A DNA stretch of 64,000 nt from the NCBI GenBank assembly GCA_037127315.1, contig JBBBDQ010001122.1:6403501-6467500 (forward strand), given 5' to 3'. The stretch is from Ascarosepion bandense. Lineage: Eukaryota > Mollusca > Cephalopoda > Sepiida > Sepiidae. The notes beneath the pieces are model-generated. The model made no database searches, was not told the DNA's origin, and saw nothing but the letters and a program-made list of their open reading frames with translations. How positions within the stretch are numbered: position 1 is the stretch's first letter; every line of letters begins with the position of its first letter. The translations under genes and the position numbers were made by a program. Below, in pieces: positions 53,775-64,000 of the stretch.

Positions 53775-54080
53775 CAGTCAGTTAAGTGCCATGCGCGATA
53801 CACGCTTGGGCGATCATGTCTCGAAAGAGACATGACTGACTGGGCAGAAGATTATCCCGCAGTTGGTTGCCATTGCTTTCTGTGGTAGACTGGTTGCCAG
53901 CCAAGGCTACAGAACCTAATCTGTCCTGCTATTTAACCCATAACTGGAGGAAAGAGACGGATTAATACCTTTCCTAAGGGTATTTGTGCGTAAGTATATG
54001 CAAGGAGTTCAACTGGAATTCGAACTCGGTTCCCCGAGTTGTCGTTCCGAGCCGTTATCCACTGCGCCACAACGCACATC
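53775..54080 (-). mobile_element. SINE-A, full length with 12-bp target duplication
   Basis: Flanked by CAACAATCTGTT at 53763-53774 and 54081-54092. Runs from CAGTCAGTTAAGTGCCATGC to CACTGCGCCACAACGCACAT, with box B and box A on the minus strand (GAGTTCGAATTCC near 54015-54030 region, GTGGCGCAGTGG near 54060). The cleanest SINE-A boundaries in the window. Confidence 0.93.
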
Positions 54081-54131
54081 CAACAATCTGTTACATGTTC
54101 AAATAATTTCTTAGGCCATATATATGTATTT

Positions 54132-54135
<4 letters not shown>

Positions 54136-54195
<60 letters not shown>
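54136..54195. repeat. (TA)n-(GA)n microsatellite
   Basis: About 14 TA units passing into 15 GA units. Confidence 0.95.
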
Positions 54196-54199
<4 letters not shown>

Positions 54200-54802
54200 A
54201 ATCTGATGAATGTTCCTAGACAGAAATATTACTGGCAAATATATTAATGGATTAATCCCGAAGTGACTTAAAGAAAACTTTGTTCGACAAGCGCACAAGA
54301 AGAGGTTGGAGGATCAAATTCTTTGCTAGGATAGAATGGTAGCACATTTTTCTCTCTGAATAAAGATTTGATATATCAACTCCTTATCGCTCATTCAATT
54401 CCGAAATTTAATTTTCTGGCGGGCGGGGGGTGTTTGGCCTTGAAGTAATAAAAATATATATTTTATCCTGCTTTAACAATTGAAGTTGTAGGTGATACTC
54501 AGCTTTTGTGCATAAAAATGTTTGTGTGAATATAATTATTGGAGTTGGTGATATGTATGTTTTATTTTGTGGTTTTACTGAAGTTATATTTTGGAATTGA
54601 GTTTGATTTCTTGAAGAAATTGTAGGAAATTATACGGACTAAATGTCATGAAAGTTTATTTTTTATCTTGGTTGTTTTGTTGATTTTGTTTCATGGCATA
54701 TCAACCTCTATGGGTTATTTCATGCCGAAATCTAAATAATTTAAACACAACGTTATGGCTCCAACTAAATATATACTATAAATAGGTAATTTTGGTTATC
54801 TA
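54196..54802. other. Unclassified DNA with a SINE tail match
   Basis: Mostly unrecognised. On the minus strand 54680-54720 reads AGAGGTTGATATGCCATGAA followed by A-rich DNA, the same 3' end as the composite 5S-tRNA SINE at 28815-28845, so the 3' end of another element using this tail is present here. Confidence 0.5.
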
Positions 54803-55318
54803 TCTAAACTTATTTATAAATGGAACTTTGTCTGTGTATGTGTTTGTGTGTGTGTCCGTTACCTATAGACTCCGAAACGTCTGAACTGATTTTCTTGAAA
54901 ATTTACACAGTTGTACTATAAGCGTCTGCGAGTGTTCTTAGCTAGGTTTTGTGTCGAGGTACTCCCGATAAATATCGAAAATCGATAATCGAAAAAAAAC
55001 GGGTTATAGAAGGAGTGGTCTGATTTTAATCAAATTTGATACACTCATAGACAAAGACACAGGAAACGATATTCAGAAGTTTCAAAGTTGCAGTTCTTAC
55101 AATAGTGCAGAAAATCGATATTATATATATAAATAAAAGGCAAGATGTTTGTGTGGGTCTCTTTATCTGTCTGTATGTCCTTTATACAAATCCACAATTT
55201 TTATCCGATTCTCACCAAACTTCACACAAATATTCTTTAGGCTGAGTTTGAGCTCCAGGGCCATGGATTAGTTTTAAAGCTTTCATTACACCCGAGTAAC
55301 GCCGGGCTATACTGCTAG
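54803..55318 (+). mobile_element. Non-autonomous Helitron copy 6
   Basis: A|TCTAAACTTATTTATAAAT to CTGCTAG|T, with the ACCCGAGTAACGCCGGGCTA hairpin. The (GT)n tract near the left end is interrupted. It includes the GGCAAGATGTTTGTGTGGGT middle section missing from the compact copy 3. Confidence 0.9.
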
Positions 55319-56189
55319 TTTTACTATAAATATGTATTGTTGGTACTTTTTTTATAGGGAAATGTTTTTGTTTTAAGGGTTCATTATTAGACCATAGCTA
55401 GCACCTTACCAGATACTACCACCCGGGCCAGGGTGGACTGGGGAACAACAGCAATCAAGAGGTGTTTCCACGCTCCTCTAAACCTCCAATTTCTAGTTTA
55501 TCATCATACCCAGGACTACTCTGGGTAAAAATGTTCGGATTTAAAATTTAGTCGACGTGCTTTATGTGTGATGTGTTGTAGTTCGTTTTGGATTATGATT
55601 CAAGAGAAAACATCGTAATTTCTTTGAAGAATAATTGAAGCAATCATGATAAATATTTTCCTTGAATTACACCCAAAGGGCAAGAAGATTTCCTGATGGA
55701 CATGGATCATAGCACAGGCTTCAATTAGTTCGCGAGAGTTTGTAGCGTTGTGTTGGAATGGTTCTGCAATCTTTACGATAGATAACAATTTCGAGCAATG
55801 TTCCGCCATCACATTTTCGCTAGAAGATCGGCAAAACTGATCCTGAGAGCATCAAAATATTTCCTTAGGCTATTGGCAAACACTTTAGAGTAAAACCCAT
55901 TTTTTGTGAAACGAACAATTTAATTTGTGTGTAAATTTCTGTGATGCAGAGTTATCATTTACAATGGTACTATTGTCTTTGATGTTCTTATACCGTTTCA
56001 GCCTTTGTTCACTCCAGCCTGCATCAAGTGCATATCGATCCAAGTAACCTACAGGGAATTTCGAATTAAACGTTTTATTAAGACTGTTCTCATTCCACTG
56101 CTCATGTCTAGGGAGATATCTCGTCTAGTCCTTATTTTTAATATTAATCAGTTTTTAGTCGTCCTTGGTAGGTCTAGCATAGAAATACA
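55319..56189. other. Unclassified DNA with decayed CTGANGA module
   Basis: Nothing coding. On the minus strand 55983-56030 has TTGATGCAGGCTGGAGTGAA...GGCTGAAACGG, a decayed relative of the module at 57131. Confidence 0.45.
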
Positions 56190-56960
56190 TATAATATACT
56201 TAACTCTCACAACAGACCTCAAGTGGAATAAATATATAGAATCCATAGCTAAATCCGCTGCTAAGAAAGTCAGTTCTCTGTGTGGGGCCAGGAAGTTTTT
56301 CCCGTCCGAAATAATCCTGCACATATATAAATCTACCTTCCGCCAGTGTATTTAATACTGCTGCCATATCTGGTCGGGTGCTCCTGCTATCCACCTAGGT
56401 GTCCTTGATAAAACCCAACGGAGAATCTGTAATGTGATAGATTCCGACTTGGCAGCTCGGATACAGTCACTTTCTCACCGGCGCAATGTGGCTTCCCTGT
56501 GTCTTTTCTACAAATGCTTTCACAGCTTTTGCTCCGATGAACTTAGTTCACTGGTGCCCCTATATATAAATTTACTCGAGCCATAAGATTAGCAACTAGG
56601 TCCCACCCTTTTACCGTGAAACCAATAAATTGTAAACGCAGATTCTACTCCAATAGCTTCTTTTCTCGCACTTCCCGCCTGTTGAATTCCCTTCCGTTTA
56701 CTTGCTTTCCCGACAGCTATAATCTCTAAGAATTTAAATATAAAGTCAATAGTCATCTCCTACCTCACTAACCTGCATCCTCTATGTCATGCTCCTTTCT
56801 CCGTCCACTCCACTCTCATCAGTATTCTCATCCTTCTCTTACTCATTTCCTGACACACCCTATAACCTGTCAGTCTTTTTCATAACTTTCCGCCTATGTA
56901 TTCCCCTGCAAAACAGTGGCAGTAAAATGCCTTGCTCGGGGCGATATGATTATAAAAAAA
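56190..56960 (+). mobile_element. CR1/Jockey-like LINE, C-terminal ORF2 and 3' end
   Basis: TTDLKWNKYIESIAKSAAKK, VSSLCGARKFFPSEIILHIY, KSTFRQCI, then (after a stop) GRVLLLST-frame and LDKTQRRICNVIDSDLAARI, SLSHRRNVASLCLFYKCFHS. The end has GTAAAATGCCTTGCTCGGGG and GATATGATTATAAAAAA, which ties the SINE-B and LINE tails to this coding family. Several frameshifts. Confidence 0.82.
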
Positions 56961-57124
56961 ATAATATGGGAACAGTTAATAAAGAAAGCAGGACAGATGA
57001 CTACAAGTTTTTAACAGCACCTGTAGCAAAAAAAAAAAAAAAAAACTCGACTAGACGAGATATTTCTAGATACGGGCAAAAGAACGAGAACAGCCTATAT
57101 CCGTAGATTCAATAAAGTGTTCAG

Positions 57125-57230
57125 TACAGATTAAAATACACCTGACGAAAGGCTGGCGGATACAACGACCGAAACGTTGTGATAACAACAACAAAGGCGA
57201 GGATAATAGTCAGCACCTAAATAGTGTAAA
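57125..57230 (+). repeat. CTGACGA...CGAAACGT module
   Basis: ACACCTGACGAAAGGCTGGC then GACCGAAACGTTGTGATAAC. Both hammerhead-type boxes are intact, but stem II pairs poorly (GG/CC only) and the base at the cleavage position is G. It is followed by AACAACAACAAAGGCGAGG, also seen at 17185. Confidence 0.5.
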
Positions 57231-57254
57231 TAACGAACGGTTTAAACTTGTACG

Positions 57255-57890
57255 TGTGTCGATTCCAGATGACAAGCTTTTCGGTGGACTTCCCCAGTTG
57301 CTTTCAAGTTTTTTTTATCACTGTAACCAGTGGCAACCCTGCCTTGTTTGGGGTGAAATGATTATAAATACATTACGCATGAGTCAGAATACTCTGACAA
57401 TGAGGAGCAATGGGGTGGGTCCTGTATGGTTGAAATCCTCGTGGTTCAGACTCGATTCGTGTTATACCGGGAACTGCACGAATAATAACTCGCTACCTTG
57501 TTTCATTCGAAATACAATATATAAATTTACTCGAGCCACAAGATTAGCAACATTTACTGTGAAACCAATAAATTGTAAACTCAAATTCTACTCTATCAGC
57601 TTCTTTTCTCGCACTTCCCGCCTGTGGAATTCCCATTTACTTGTTTTCCCGACAGCTCTAATCTCCAAGAATTTAAATAGAAAGTCAATAGTCATCTACC
57701 TCACTAACCTGCATCCTCTCTTTCATGCTCCTTTCTCCGTCCACTCTCATCAGTATTCTCATCCTTCTCTTACTCACTTCCTGACACCCCCTCTAACCTG
57801 TCACTCTTTCTCTTAACTTTCCTCCTATATAACGCCCTGCAAAACTGGCAGTAAAATACCTTGCTTGGGGCGATATGATTATGGAAAAAA
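57255..57890 (+). mobile_element. Two CR1/Jockey-like LINE 3' ends
   Basis: A tail fragment closes at 57340-57365 (GCCTTGTTTGGGGTGAAATG). A second copy from about 57440 gives SFFSRTSRLWNSHLLVFPTA and LISKNLNRKSIVIYLTNLHP and ends CTTGCTTGGGGCGATATGAT at 57860-57880 with a long A-run. Closely related to 56190-56960. Confidence 0.75.
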
Positions 57891-57959
57891 AAAAAAAACA
57901 AAAAAAAAAACCCCAAAAACACACAGCTAAACTGAAGAAGAGATACCGTAAACTAGATA

Positions 57960-58317
57960 GCTACGATTTGATCATAGACCGACTCATACGAATATAAAAC
58001 TCATAATTTTTGTCGTTAGTGTGCTAGTCTTTATTTAAATGTTATGTATATTCAAGCTAAGTACTGACTGTGACGTCAAACTTACGTCATACGTTGTTGG
58101 ATAGCCGTAAGGTTTACTACTCACATTACAACAGAGAGTAGCACATTACAACAGAGAATAGCTCAATATAGAAAAGGTGATATGTCAGTTACATTTGCTG
58201 CTTTGTGCAATTTGGTTTGATTAGCGTATTTGTAACGCATCAATTCTGTTGTTGAACAACGAATTTTAATTTGCTGATTCGATTAAAAAATAGATCTATT
58301 ATTTAGTTACTTTTAGT
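57960..58317. other. Unclassified stretch
   Basis: No gene or known repeat. A 22-base direct duplication (GCACATTACAACAGAGA...) lies near 58118-58160. Confidence 0.5.
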
Positions 58318-58680
58318 CTGTGTTATTCTTTAGTAGGACGCTGAGGATGCAATGGTCTGAACATGTGAGCAACAAGTTCTTGGAGAGAATGGAAACAAAA
58401 AAGAAACTTATGCTTAACACCAGGAAGAGGCAGTTGAAATTTCTAGGGCACGTAATGAGGAAGGAGGGCTTGGAAAATTTGATACTCACAGCACAGATTG
58501 AGGGAAAGAGGGACTTTGGAAAGCAGCACGTCACATACTTGATGCCAATGGATGGCAGGACAGGGTTTGGGAGAATTAACAAAAAGACAAAACTTTTAAG
58601 ATCTACTAGGGACAGGAAGACATGGAGGGCAATGGTCGCCTAAATCATGAAGGGAGGTACCTACATAAAAGAAGAAGTCT
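58318..58680 (+). mobile_element. LINE-2 family, C-terminal end
   Basis: RMQWSEHVSNKFLERMETKK, RKRQLKFLGHVMRKEGLENL, IEGKRDFGKQHVTYL, RDRKTWRAMVA in one frame of 107 codons, the best preserved copy of this family here. The family is an endonuclease-reverse transcriptase LINE. 5' truncated. Confidence 0.82.
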
Positions 58681-59400
58681 GTGTTAATTAAAATTAAAAC
58701 AGATTCTGTCTAGGTTCGACGAGTTCTGTATAACGATTTGGTCATGAGTTTTTTTTTTGTCACAAAAGGATTTATGGCTTCATGATTTTATCAATATCGA
58801 GACATTCATCTTGCACCGATGGGTGGCGTGATGATGTCAGGCAAATTTGTACAAGTTCAACGCTGTGCTGTTGTTGATGCTGCTGATGATGAGCTTAATC
58901 TTTATTATAATATGAGCAGTGTGTGTCCGTCCGTTACAAGGCTTTATTAGTGAGAAGAGAGATAGGTCAATCTTTCTTTCTTGAAAGATGTGGGAGGTGA
59001 GTGGAGGTTTGCTGATAATTGCGGTTAAGTCCTTTGATGTCTTGACAGCGTTTCATTTCACTGGAACTGTATGTATGTATGTATGTATGCATGTATGTAT
59101 GTATGTTTTTCTTACCTTTCTCAGTGAAATCAAGTAGGGTGTTTCCCAGAGATGTTAAGTATTTTTTATATTCCTTAATTTCTTTCTTTCTGGCCAAATC
59201 ACTGTCTTACGAACATTTATCTTTATAATAATTTAAAAACAAATCAGTAATGTTATTTTATTTTATTTTATTTATTGCAAATGTAATTTTATTTTAAAAA
59301 CTTTTCTCTTAATTATTTCTTTCTTTCTTTTATATTCTCACAGATATCAAGTATTGTCTTGTTTATTACTCAAATATTCGAGCTTAACTTTAACAAAATA
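58681..59400. other. Unclassified stretch with (TATG)n
   Basis: A (GTAT)n tract at 59070-59106. Nothing else recognised. Confidence 0.5.
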
Positions 59401-60120
59401 TTTCAATAACAAGCATAGAATACAAATGAAAAAAAATTAAATTGGCAACTTTTTTCATTTCATTGACACAGACGTTAATCGCTGTTATCTTCACTTTTTT
59501 GTCCTTTATTTAAAAACATTTATTCCCTGAAACCAAGTAGTAGTGTATCTAATGTTTTTTCCACGCTATCAAAACGAAATGTGTCTTTCAACGCCAAAAA
59601 GATTACTTGCGTAATATTACTTTTGCCATAGTAGTAACCTTTGTACAATTATGTCACTTGTGATCTGGCATCTATAAATTTATCAAATCATATGGTGGAG
59701 AGGTCAGAAGGCTGAACTCTATGTTTAAGAAATAGTTTTATTCTGAATTTTATTCAGTACATAAGTAATACTTGCGTAAATCAGATTAATTTAATATTAA
59801 GTTTGCTAATTTTCCAAAAATAATGTGTCACAGATGGATACATTATTTTTGCAAGATTTTTAAAACTGAGAATTAACTTTTGTTTATAAATGTGTCGAGC
59901 GCTCAAAAATTCCGAAAAATTGAAAAATTAAAAAAAAAATCTTAAACTTTTAGGTTCCAATCAATATAATTTCTGTTTGAAATACATCAGTGTAATTTTT
60001 TACTGGAAATAGTAAATTTAATCATTTAGCTTTCAATTAAAATTAAAATAAAAAATTCGAGAAAACTTTTCTTTTTTTTAAAATTTAGTTTAAAAGTTAG
60101 TTATCAAAAACGAGTGGAGT
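59400..60120 (-). repeat. R repeat copy
   Basis: Reverse order of R blocks, ending TATCAAAAACGAGTGGAGTT near 60110. Confidence 0.7.
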
Positions 60121-60127
60121 TACCTAC

Positions 60128-60960
60128 ATTAATTTAGGTATCGCCACTCATTTTCGAATTTTTATGAAAAGTGTTTTCATTTTTTTTTAATAATTATGAT
60201 GATTTATAAAGTTTTAAACATCTTTTAGATTCCTTCCAGTCATTCAGTTTTTTCAGTTATTAATTTATTAAATAAAGACTGTATTTAAAAATCGAAAATT
60301 CAAAAGCTTAATACAAATCATTTAGAATTAAAATTTTTAAAATAATTAAAAAAATTTTTTATGTCAAACTGCACATGTTTTTACTGTGGAAACTTATAAG
60401 ACTTTAAAAGTCACGTGTTTCAAGGGTTGTTCCCCTTATAAAAAATTCACTTAGGTTATGTCAGTTCAGGTCACCATACTTCCAGATGTGTAAACTGATT
60501 GATAATAGGGCTGTCATCGCCTACTTGAAAGGTCAGCGAATCAGAACTCGGTCATTAAGAAATATCTTTATTCTAAATTTCATACCACAAGCAAGTAATA
60601 TTTGTTTCAAATCAAATTAATTTAATTTTAAATTTGCTAATTTTTCAAAAATAACATGTACACATATGTATATTTTATTATGGCAAGATTTTTAAAACCG
60701 AGAATTAAATGTTGTTTACAGATGTGTCCATCGCACAAAAAATTGCCGAAAAATTGAAAACTTGTTAAACATTTCAAAATTTTAGATTCCAGTGAATATA
60801 ATTTTTGTTTGAAATACACCCGAGTATTTTACTTACATAAATAGTAAATTTAATCATTTAACTTTCAATTAAGCTAAAATTAAAGTTTCATGAAAAGTTT
60901 TTTTTTTTAATTCAGTTTAAAACTTAGGTATTGAAAATGAGTAGAGGTACATAGAATAGT
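60128..60960 (-). repeat. R repeat copy
   Basis: Reverse copy directly adjoining the previous one. It contains AAAAGTCACGTGTTTCAAGG and AATTTGCTAATTTTTCAAAA. Confidence 0.7.
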
Positions 60961-61375
60961 CTCTTATTTATGAATTAACTAACAAAATAAAGGAAAGACA
61001 TACTGAATTAGAATAAGATAAATATAAATTTTATATTTGGTAGATATCCTATTTTTTTTTATTAAACAATGTAACTGCCGTTTACAGGGATAGATAATCA
61101 AGATTTAATAAAGATGTACCTTTTGGTAGGGTTTCTTTGTTCGTAATCAATGTTCAATAGTAAACAAACGTATGGTTGATTCTGTCACATCTCAATGTTT
61201 ACTTTCTCCCACAACATATCTTTTTTCTGAAGACTCACCTTGATACGCTTACATGTAAACTCCCCTCTTTTATTCAGTGGGCGACTTTGAAGTGAAAAAA
61301 TTTCATAGAATATAAATAAATCTGGGAAAAGAGATTCCGATTTTTATAATTTTCAAAAAGCTTTCTTTTTTTTTT
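60961..61375. other. Unclassified AT-rich stretch
   Basis: No coding or repeat signal recognised. Confidence 0.5.
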
Positions 61376-61563
61376 TTAATCATATCACCCCGAGCAAGGC
61401 GATAACACCACTGATGCGCAGGGGGCTAGGTAAGAGTAAAAAGATTGGAAAAGAGAAAGCCGGAAACCACATCCTAAACAGGAAACAAGGGATGAGCCTC
61501 TTCACCTGTACAATAGACGTGGGTGGAATGTGAACCGGGCGATAGTTTAGTCTACTCCAATTG
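61376..61563 (-). mobile_element. SINE-B copy, full length
   Basis: ATCATATCACCCCGAGCAAG (tail complement) to TTGGAGTAGACTAAACTATC start at the right (a four-base deletion in TAGATAGAC). Confidence 0.82.
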
Positions 61564-61654
61564 GAATTCTTGAGCACGTTCTGTTATAAAATTTTATCAA
61601 CAAACAAACAAGATTATTTCATCAAAGACTTTGGATATATTTGTCTATATTTCT

Positions 61655-62110
61655 GACATAAAATATTGTATTTATTTACACTATTTATATTGTATAAATT
61701 GTCCTCATCTTTGTTGCTATATTCACGACGTTTCGGTCTTTGTACGCTCCGACCTTCTTCAGGTGATTGAAATTTAGAACTTATCTCCTCATTATTTATC
61801 TATACTTCTGAGATGAGGTAGTATTTATACTATTTACATTGTTCAGACTATTTTTCCCCTCTTTACTGCCATGTTTACGACGTTTCGGCTGTTGTACGCC
61901 ACGGCCTTCTTCAGATGCTAGTAATTTCGAACCAAACTCTTTATTACGATCACTGGGGTATATCATTCTCATTCCGTGTGCGATGCCACTTCTGGTAACC
62001 TTGTAGTTATCTCCCTTTTAACTTAACTCTCTAAGTTATTTGTTCACCATTGCTATAGCCTGGTATTGAACTCACAAGTCTTTGAGTCAAGTCACTGGAA
62101 CTAACTCTTT
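61655..62110 (-). mobile_element. SINE-C with tandem dimer of the CTGAAGA module
   Basis: Minus strand: tRNA-like head with box B GAGTTCAATACC (about 62058-62069), body to CATCTGAAGAAGGCCGTGGC (CTGAAGA at 61908-61914) and AGCCGAAACGTCGTAAACAT, then 152 bp further a second module (CTGAAGA at 61756-61762, GACCGAAACGTCGTGAATA). The two modules differ in stem II (GGC/GCC against GGTC/GACC), a compensated change. Confidence 0.72.
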
Positions 62111-62510
62111 ATTTCTTTCACCGGGTTAGATTGTACTAGTTGAAATTAATTATTCATCGACTTCGATATAATGGTCATATATCTTCAAAGACGGTTATTG
62201 TAAAATGAGATTAATCTTGTGTATATTTACGCAATTGGCATAGTCCTCTATAGGTTAAAATTAAAAACATGAAGATCGTTTAAAATGAGCTTCCAATATT
62301 CGTGAATCAGTATTCGAAAATTCTGGCTTTCAACCACGATCTCTGATTGGTAATAGGAAACAAACAGTTCTTGTGTAATTACTCCAAACACCAAGTATTC
62401 TTCGTCCTGTTGGTTGGCGTCAAGAATATATCGATTGTATCTCCGTGCATATGAATAACTTCACCCCGCCAATAAAAAAGGCAACATCTGTTTATTGTAT
62501 GTCTGTCTCC
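62111..62510. other. Unclassified stretch
   Basis: No gene or repeat family recognised. Confidence 0.5.
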
Positions 62511-62514
62511 CATG

Positions 62515-62775
62515 CTAACCAAACCTACGTCTATCTTTTTTATTCTCATGCAAACTAAAGTTATGTCTACCTTTTTGGCTATTGTAAAATCCTAACCTGT
62601 GTCTACGTTTTGCCTTTCGTGTCAACAAAACGTATGTCTACCTTTTTTTACTCTTGTCTACTTTGACTAGCGTGCAATTTAAAGCTATATGTTCTCCTGT
62701 ATGTTCTCTTAATCAAACTAATGTCTACCTTTTTGTCTTCTGGGCGAACCAAACTTGTGTCTACCTTTTTACTTC
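62515..62775 (+). repeat. Degenerate minisatellite, about 45-60 bp units
   Basis: About five units with the core (A/T)TGTCTAC(C/G)TTTTT at about 62530, 62562, 62602, 62635, 62720 and 62756, most preceded by AACCAAAC or similar. Confidence 0.7.
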
Positions 62776-62879
62776 TCGTTCTATTTATTCAATTATTCAT
62801 CAAATTGATAAAATTCGGTATTAAATAATCTGGTAAAAGTTGACATACTGTAAACCAAACTAGCCCAAACGTAATTACG

Positions 62880-63300
62880 TCCTTTTTTTAATCGTTTCAT
62901 CCCAAGCAAGACGGTACCACCACTGATGCGCAGGGAGCTACATTAGAGAATAAGAGTTTAGGCAGGAGGAGAGTGAAGAGAAAGACGAACCAGTTACAGG
63001 AGGTGTCAGAGAAAGGGAAAGAGAATGATGGGAACACAGGTGTGAAGATAGTTTCGAAGGGAGAGAGAGAAAGGAAAAGAAGAAGATACACGGGGTGATA
63101 TTGAATGCCTGGGGTCAAGTGGATAAGAGATGGGAATTGACATTCCATTTAAATTCCTGTAGGTTGTAGCCAGCAGGAAAGCAAGTATACGGAAGAGAGT
63201 TCCACAAGCGGGAAGTGCGAGAAAAGAAGCTGGTGGAGTAGAATTTTCAGCTACATTTAGTTGATCTAACTGTAAAAGGGTGGGACCTTGATTAAAATGT
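62880..63300 (-). mobile_element. CR1/Jockey-like LINE 3' end
   Basis: Tail complement (TTTCATCCCAAGCAAGACGG), then UTR and the end of ORF2 on the minus strand (RTSRLWNSLP-type block from TTCCACAAGCGGGAAGTGCG). Confidence 0.78.
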
Positions 63301-64000
63301 TTTACAGTTTTATCAGTTTATGACAGGTCACTCTGCGAGTGCTACTGGAACCATGTAACACAGTAGTCTGCTAGATGGTTGGGTCATACGCGCATGAAGT
63401 CGGTAGACCCACTAGACTTTTGTTTATAGAAAGGTGGCTATAGAACCAGTAAGATTAAAAGCAAAACCTGTCAAAGGGCAGGTTAACATTCTTGTAGGCT
63501 CATAGCAATCTAACACAATTCCGTTGCACTTTGTTGACATCATCTACGGTCGGATATATTTGTCAGCCATATTTGTCTTTTCTTGACGTTTAGCTACGGT
63601 CGGTTGTATCTGTCAACCACATCCGTGCAGCCTTTTTCGATTTTTTAGCTATGACCCGAGCAACACACAGTCAATACCCCGATTTCGCATATCATGTACA
63701 CAGTTTTACGGACAGTTATTTTACTCTTTTCTTCGAAGAATGAAACAATCTAACATTTGTACTTTTATAGCATTGTTGTCTGGCTGTGCTGGCTCGTTTT
63801 GGGAAAAATAGCTAATTGACATTTACTGGAAATGAATAACACTGACAGCGATTTTTCAAGAGCGCCATAGTTTTGGTTTCGTTCGGATACAGTACAGGCT
63901 AACAAAACGAAACCCTCTGCACACAATAGCAAGACGTCAAAAACCAAGTCCTATTATACGATTTGGTTTGTGACGTTTTGTATGAGTTCGCTGGGTTGGA
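63301..64000. other. Right end of window
   Basis: No gene recognised. A diverged direct repeat of about 55 bp lies at 63543-63640 (TACGGTCGGATATATTTGTC and TACGGTCGGTTGTATCTGTC). Confidence 0.5.

Noticed and set aside
57256..57816. 186-codon open frame
   Set aside because: It fuses unrelated sequence with the decayed end of LINE ORF2 (SFFSRTSRLWNS); not a host gene.

Overview
The window looks like intron-rich, repeat-dense animal DNA, most probably from a mollusc and perhaps a cephalopod. It is AT-rich, full of long (TA)n, (GT)n, (GA)n, (TATC)n and (ATTC)n arrays, and has small exons separated by introns of 3 to 25 kb. The cephalopod call is an inference from the tRNA-derived SINEs and overall texture, and nothing in the window proves it.

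One host gene is recognisable: RSPH3, the radial spoke head 3 protein of motile cilia and flagella, on the + strand. Six coding exons (1462-1580, 7641-7725, 13166-13453, 38438-38641, 44866-45028, 47960-48219) have AG/GT borders and join in frame into 373 codons. The protein either ends two codons past exon 6 or continues in exons I could not identify. No other host gene, rRNA gene or tRNA gene was found.

Everything else is mostly mobile DNA. DNA transposons: a mariner pseudogene (1-447), a nearly whole Tc1-like element with about 210-bp inverted repeats (15295-16854), two other transposase remnants (20770-21390, 36075-36400), a MITE-like element (18436-19022), a fold-back cluster (21790-22570) and six non-autonomous Helitron copies. 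Retroelements: CR1/Jockey-like LINE copies (largest 28157-31230), a second LINE family (13600, 34475, 35070, 58318), a decayed Gypsy-type LTR element (about 38985-42830), three SINE families (A, B, C), one 5S rRNA-tRNA composite SINE (28352-28869), and an AT-rich repeat of about 1.4 kb in several copies that I could not classify.

The most interesting signal is a dispersed set of hammerhead-ribozyme folds. Five loci (828-877 -, 10870-10912 -, 11666-11734 -, 43923-43965 -, 48619-48670 +) have the invariant CTGANGA and GAAA boxes, a pairing stem II, a very short stem III, an allowed cleavage triplet and a stem I that pairs by hand, though completely so only at the best three. Further loci carry decayed versions. 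Two of the good ones lie in the arms of near-perfect 53- and 98-bp hairpins beside (TA)n. Minimal type I hammerheads are known from Penelope-like retroelements and animal retrozymes, but no reverse transcriptase of that class is visible here, so these would be non-autonomous or unrecognised elements. A separate tRNA-derived SINE (family C) ends in a CTGAAGA...CGAAAC module that occurs once as a tandem dimer at 152-bp spacing.

Insertion order can be read in places: SINE-A sits inside a Helitron (8435-8738), the 5S-tRNA SINE splits a LINE reverse transcriptase between 13-bp target duplications, a ribozyme hairpin lies within a Helitron's (TA)n tract, and a Helitron lies inside the Gypsy element.
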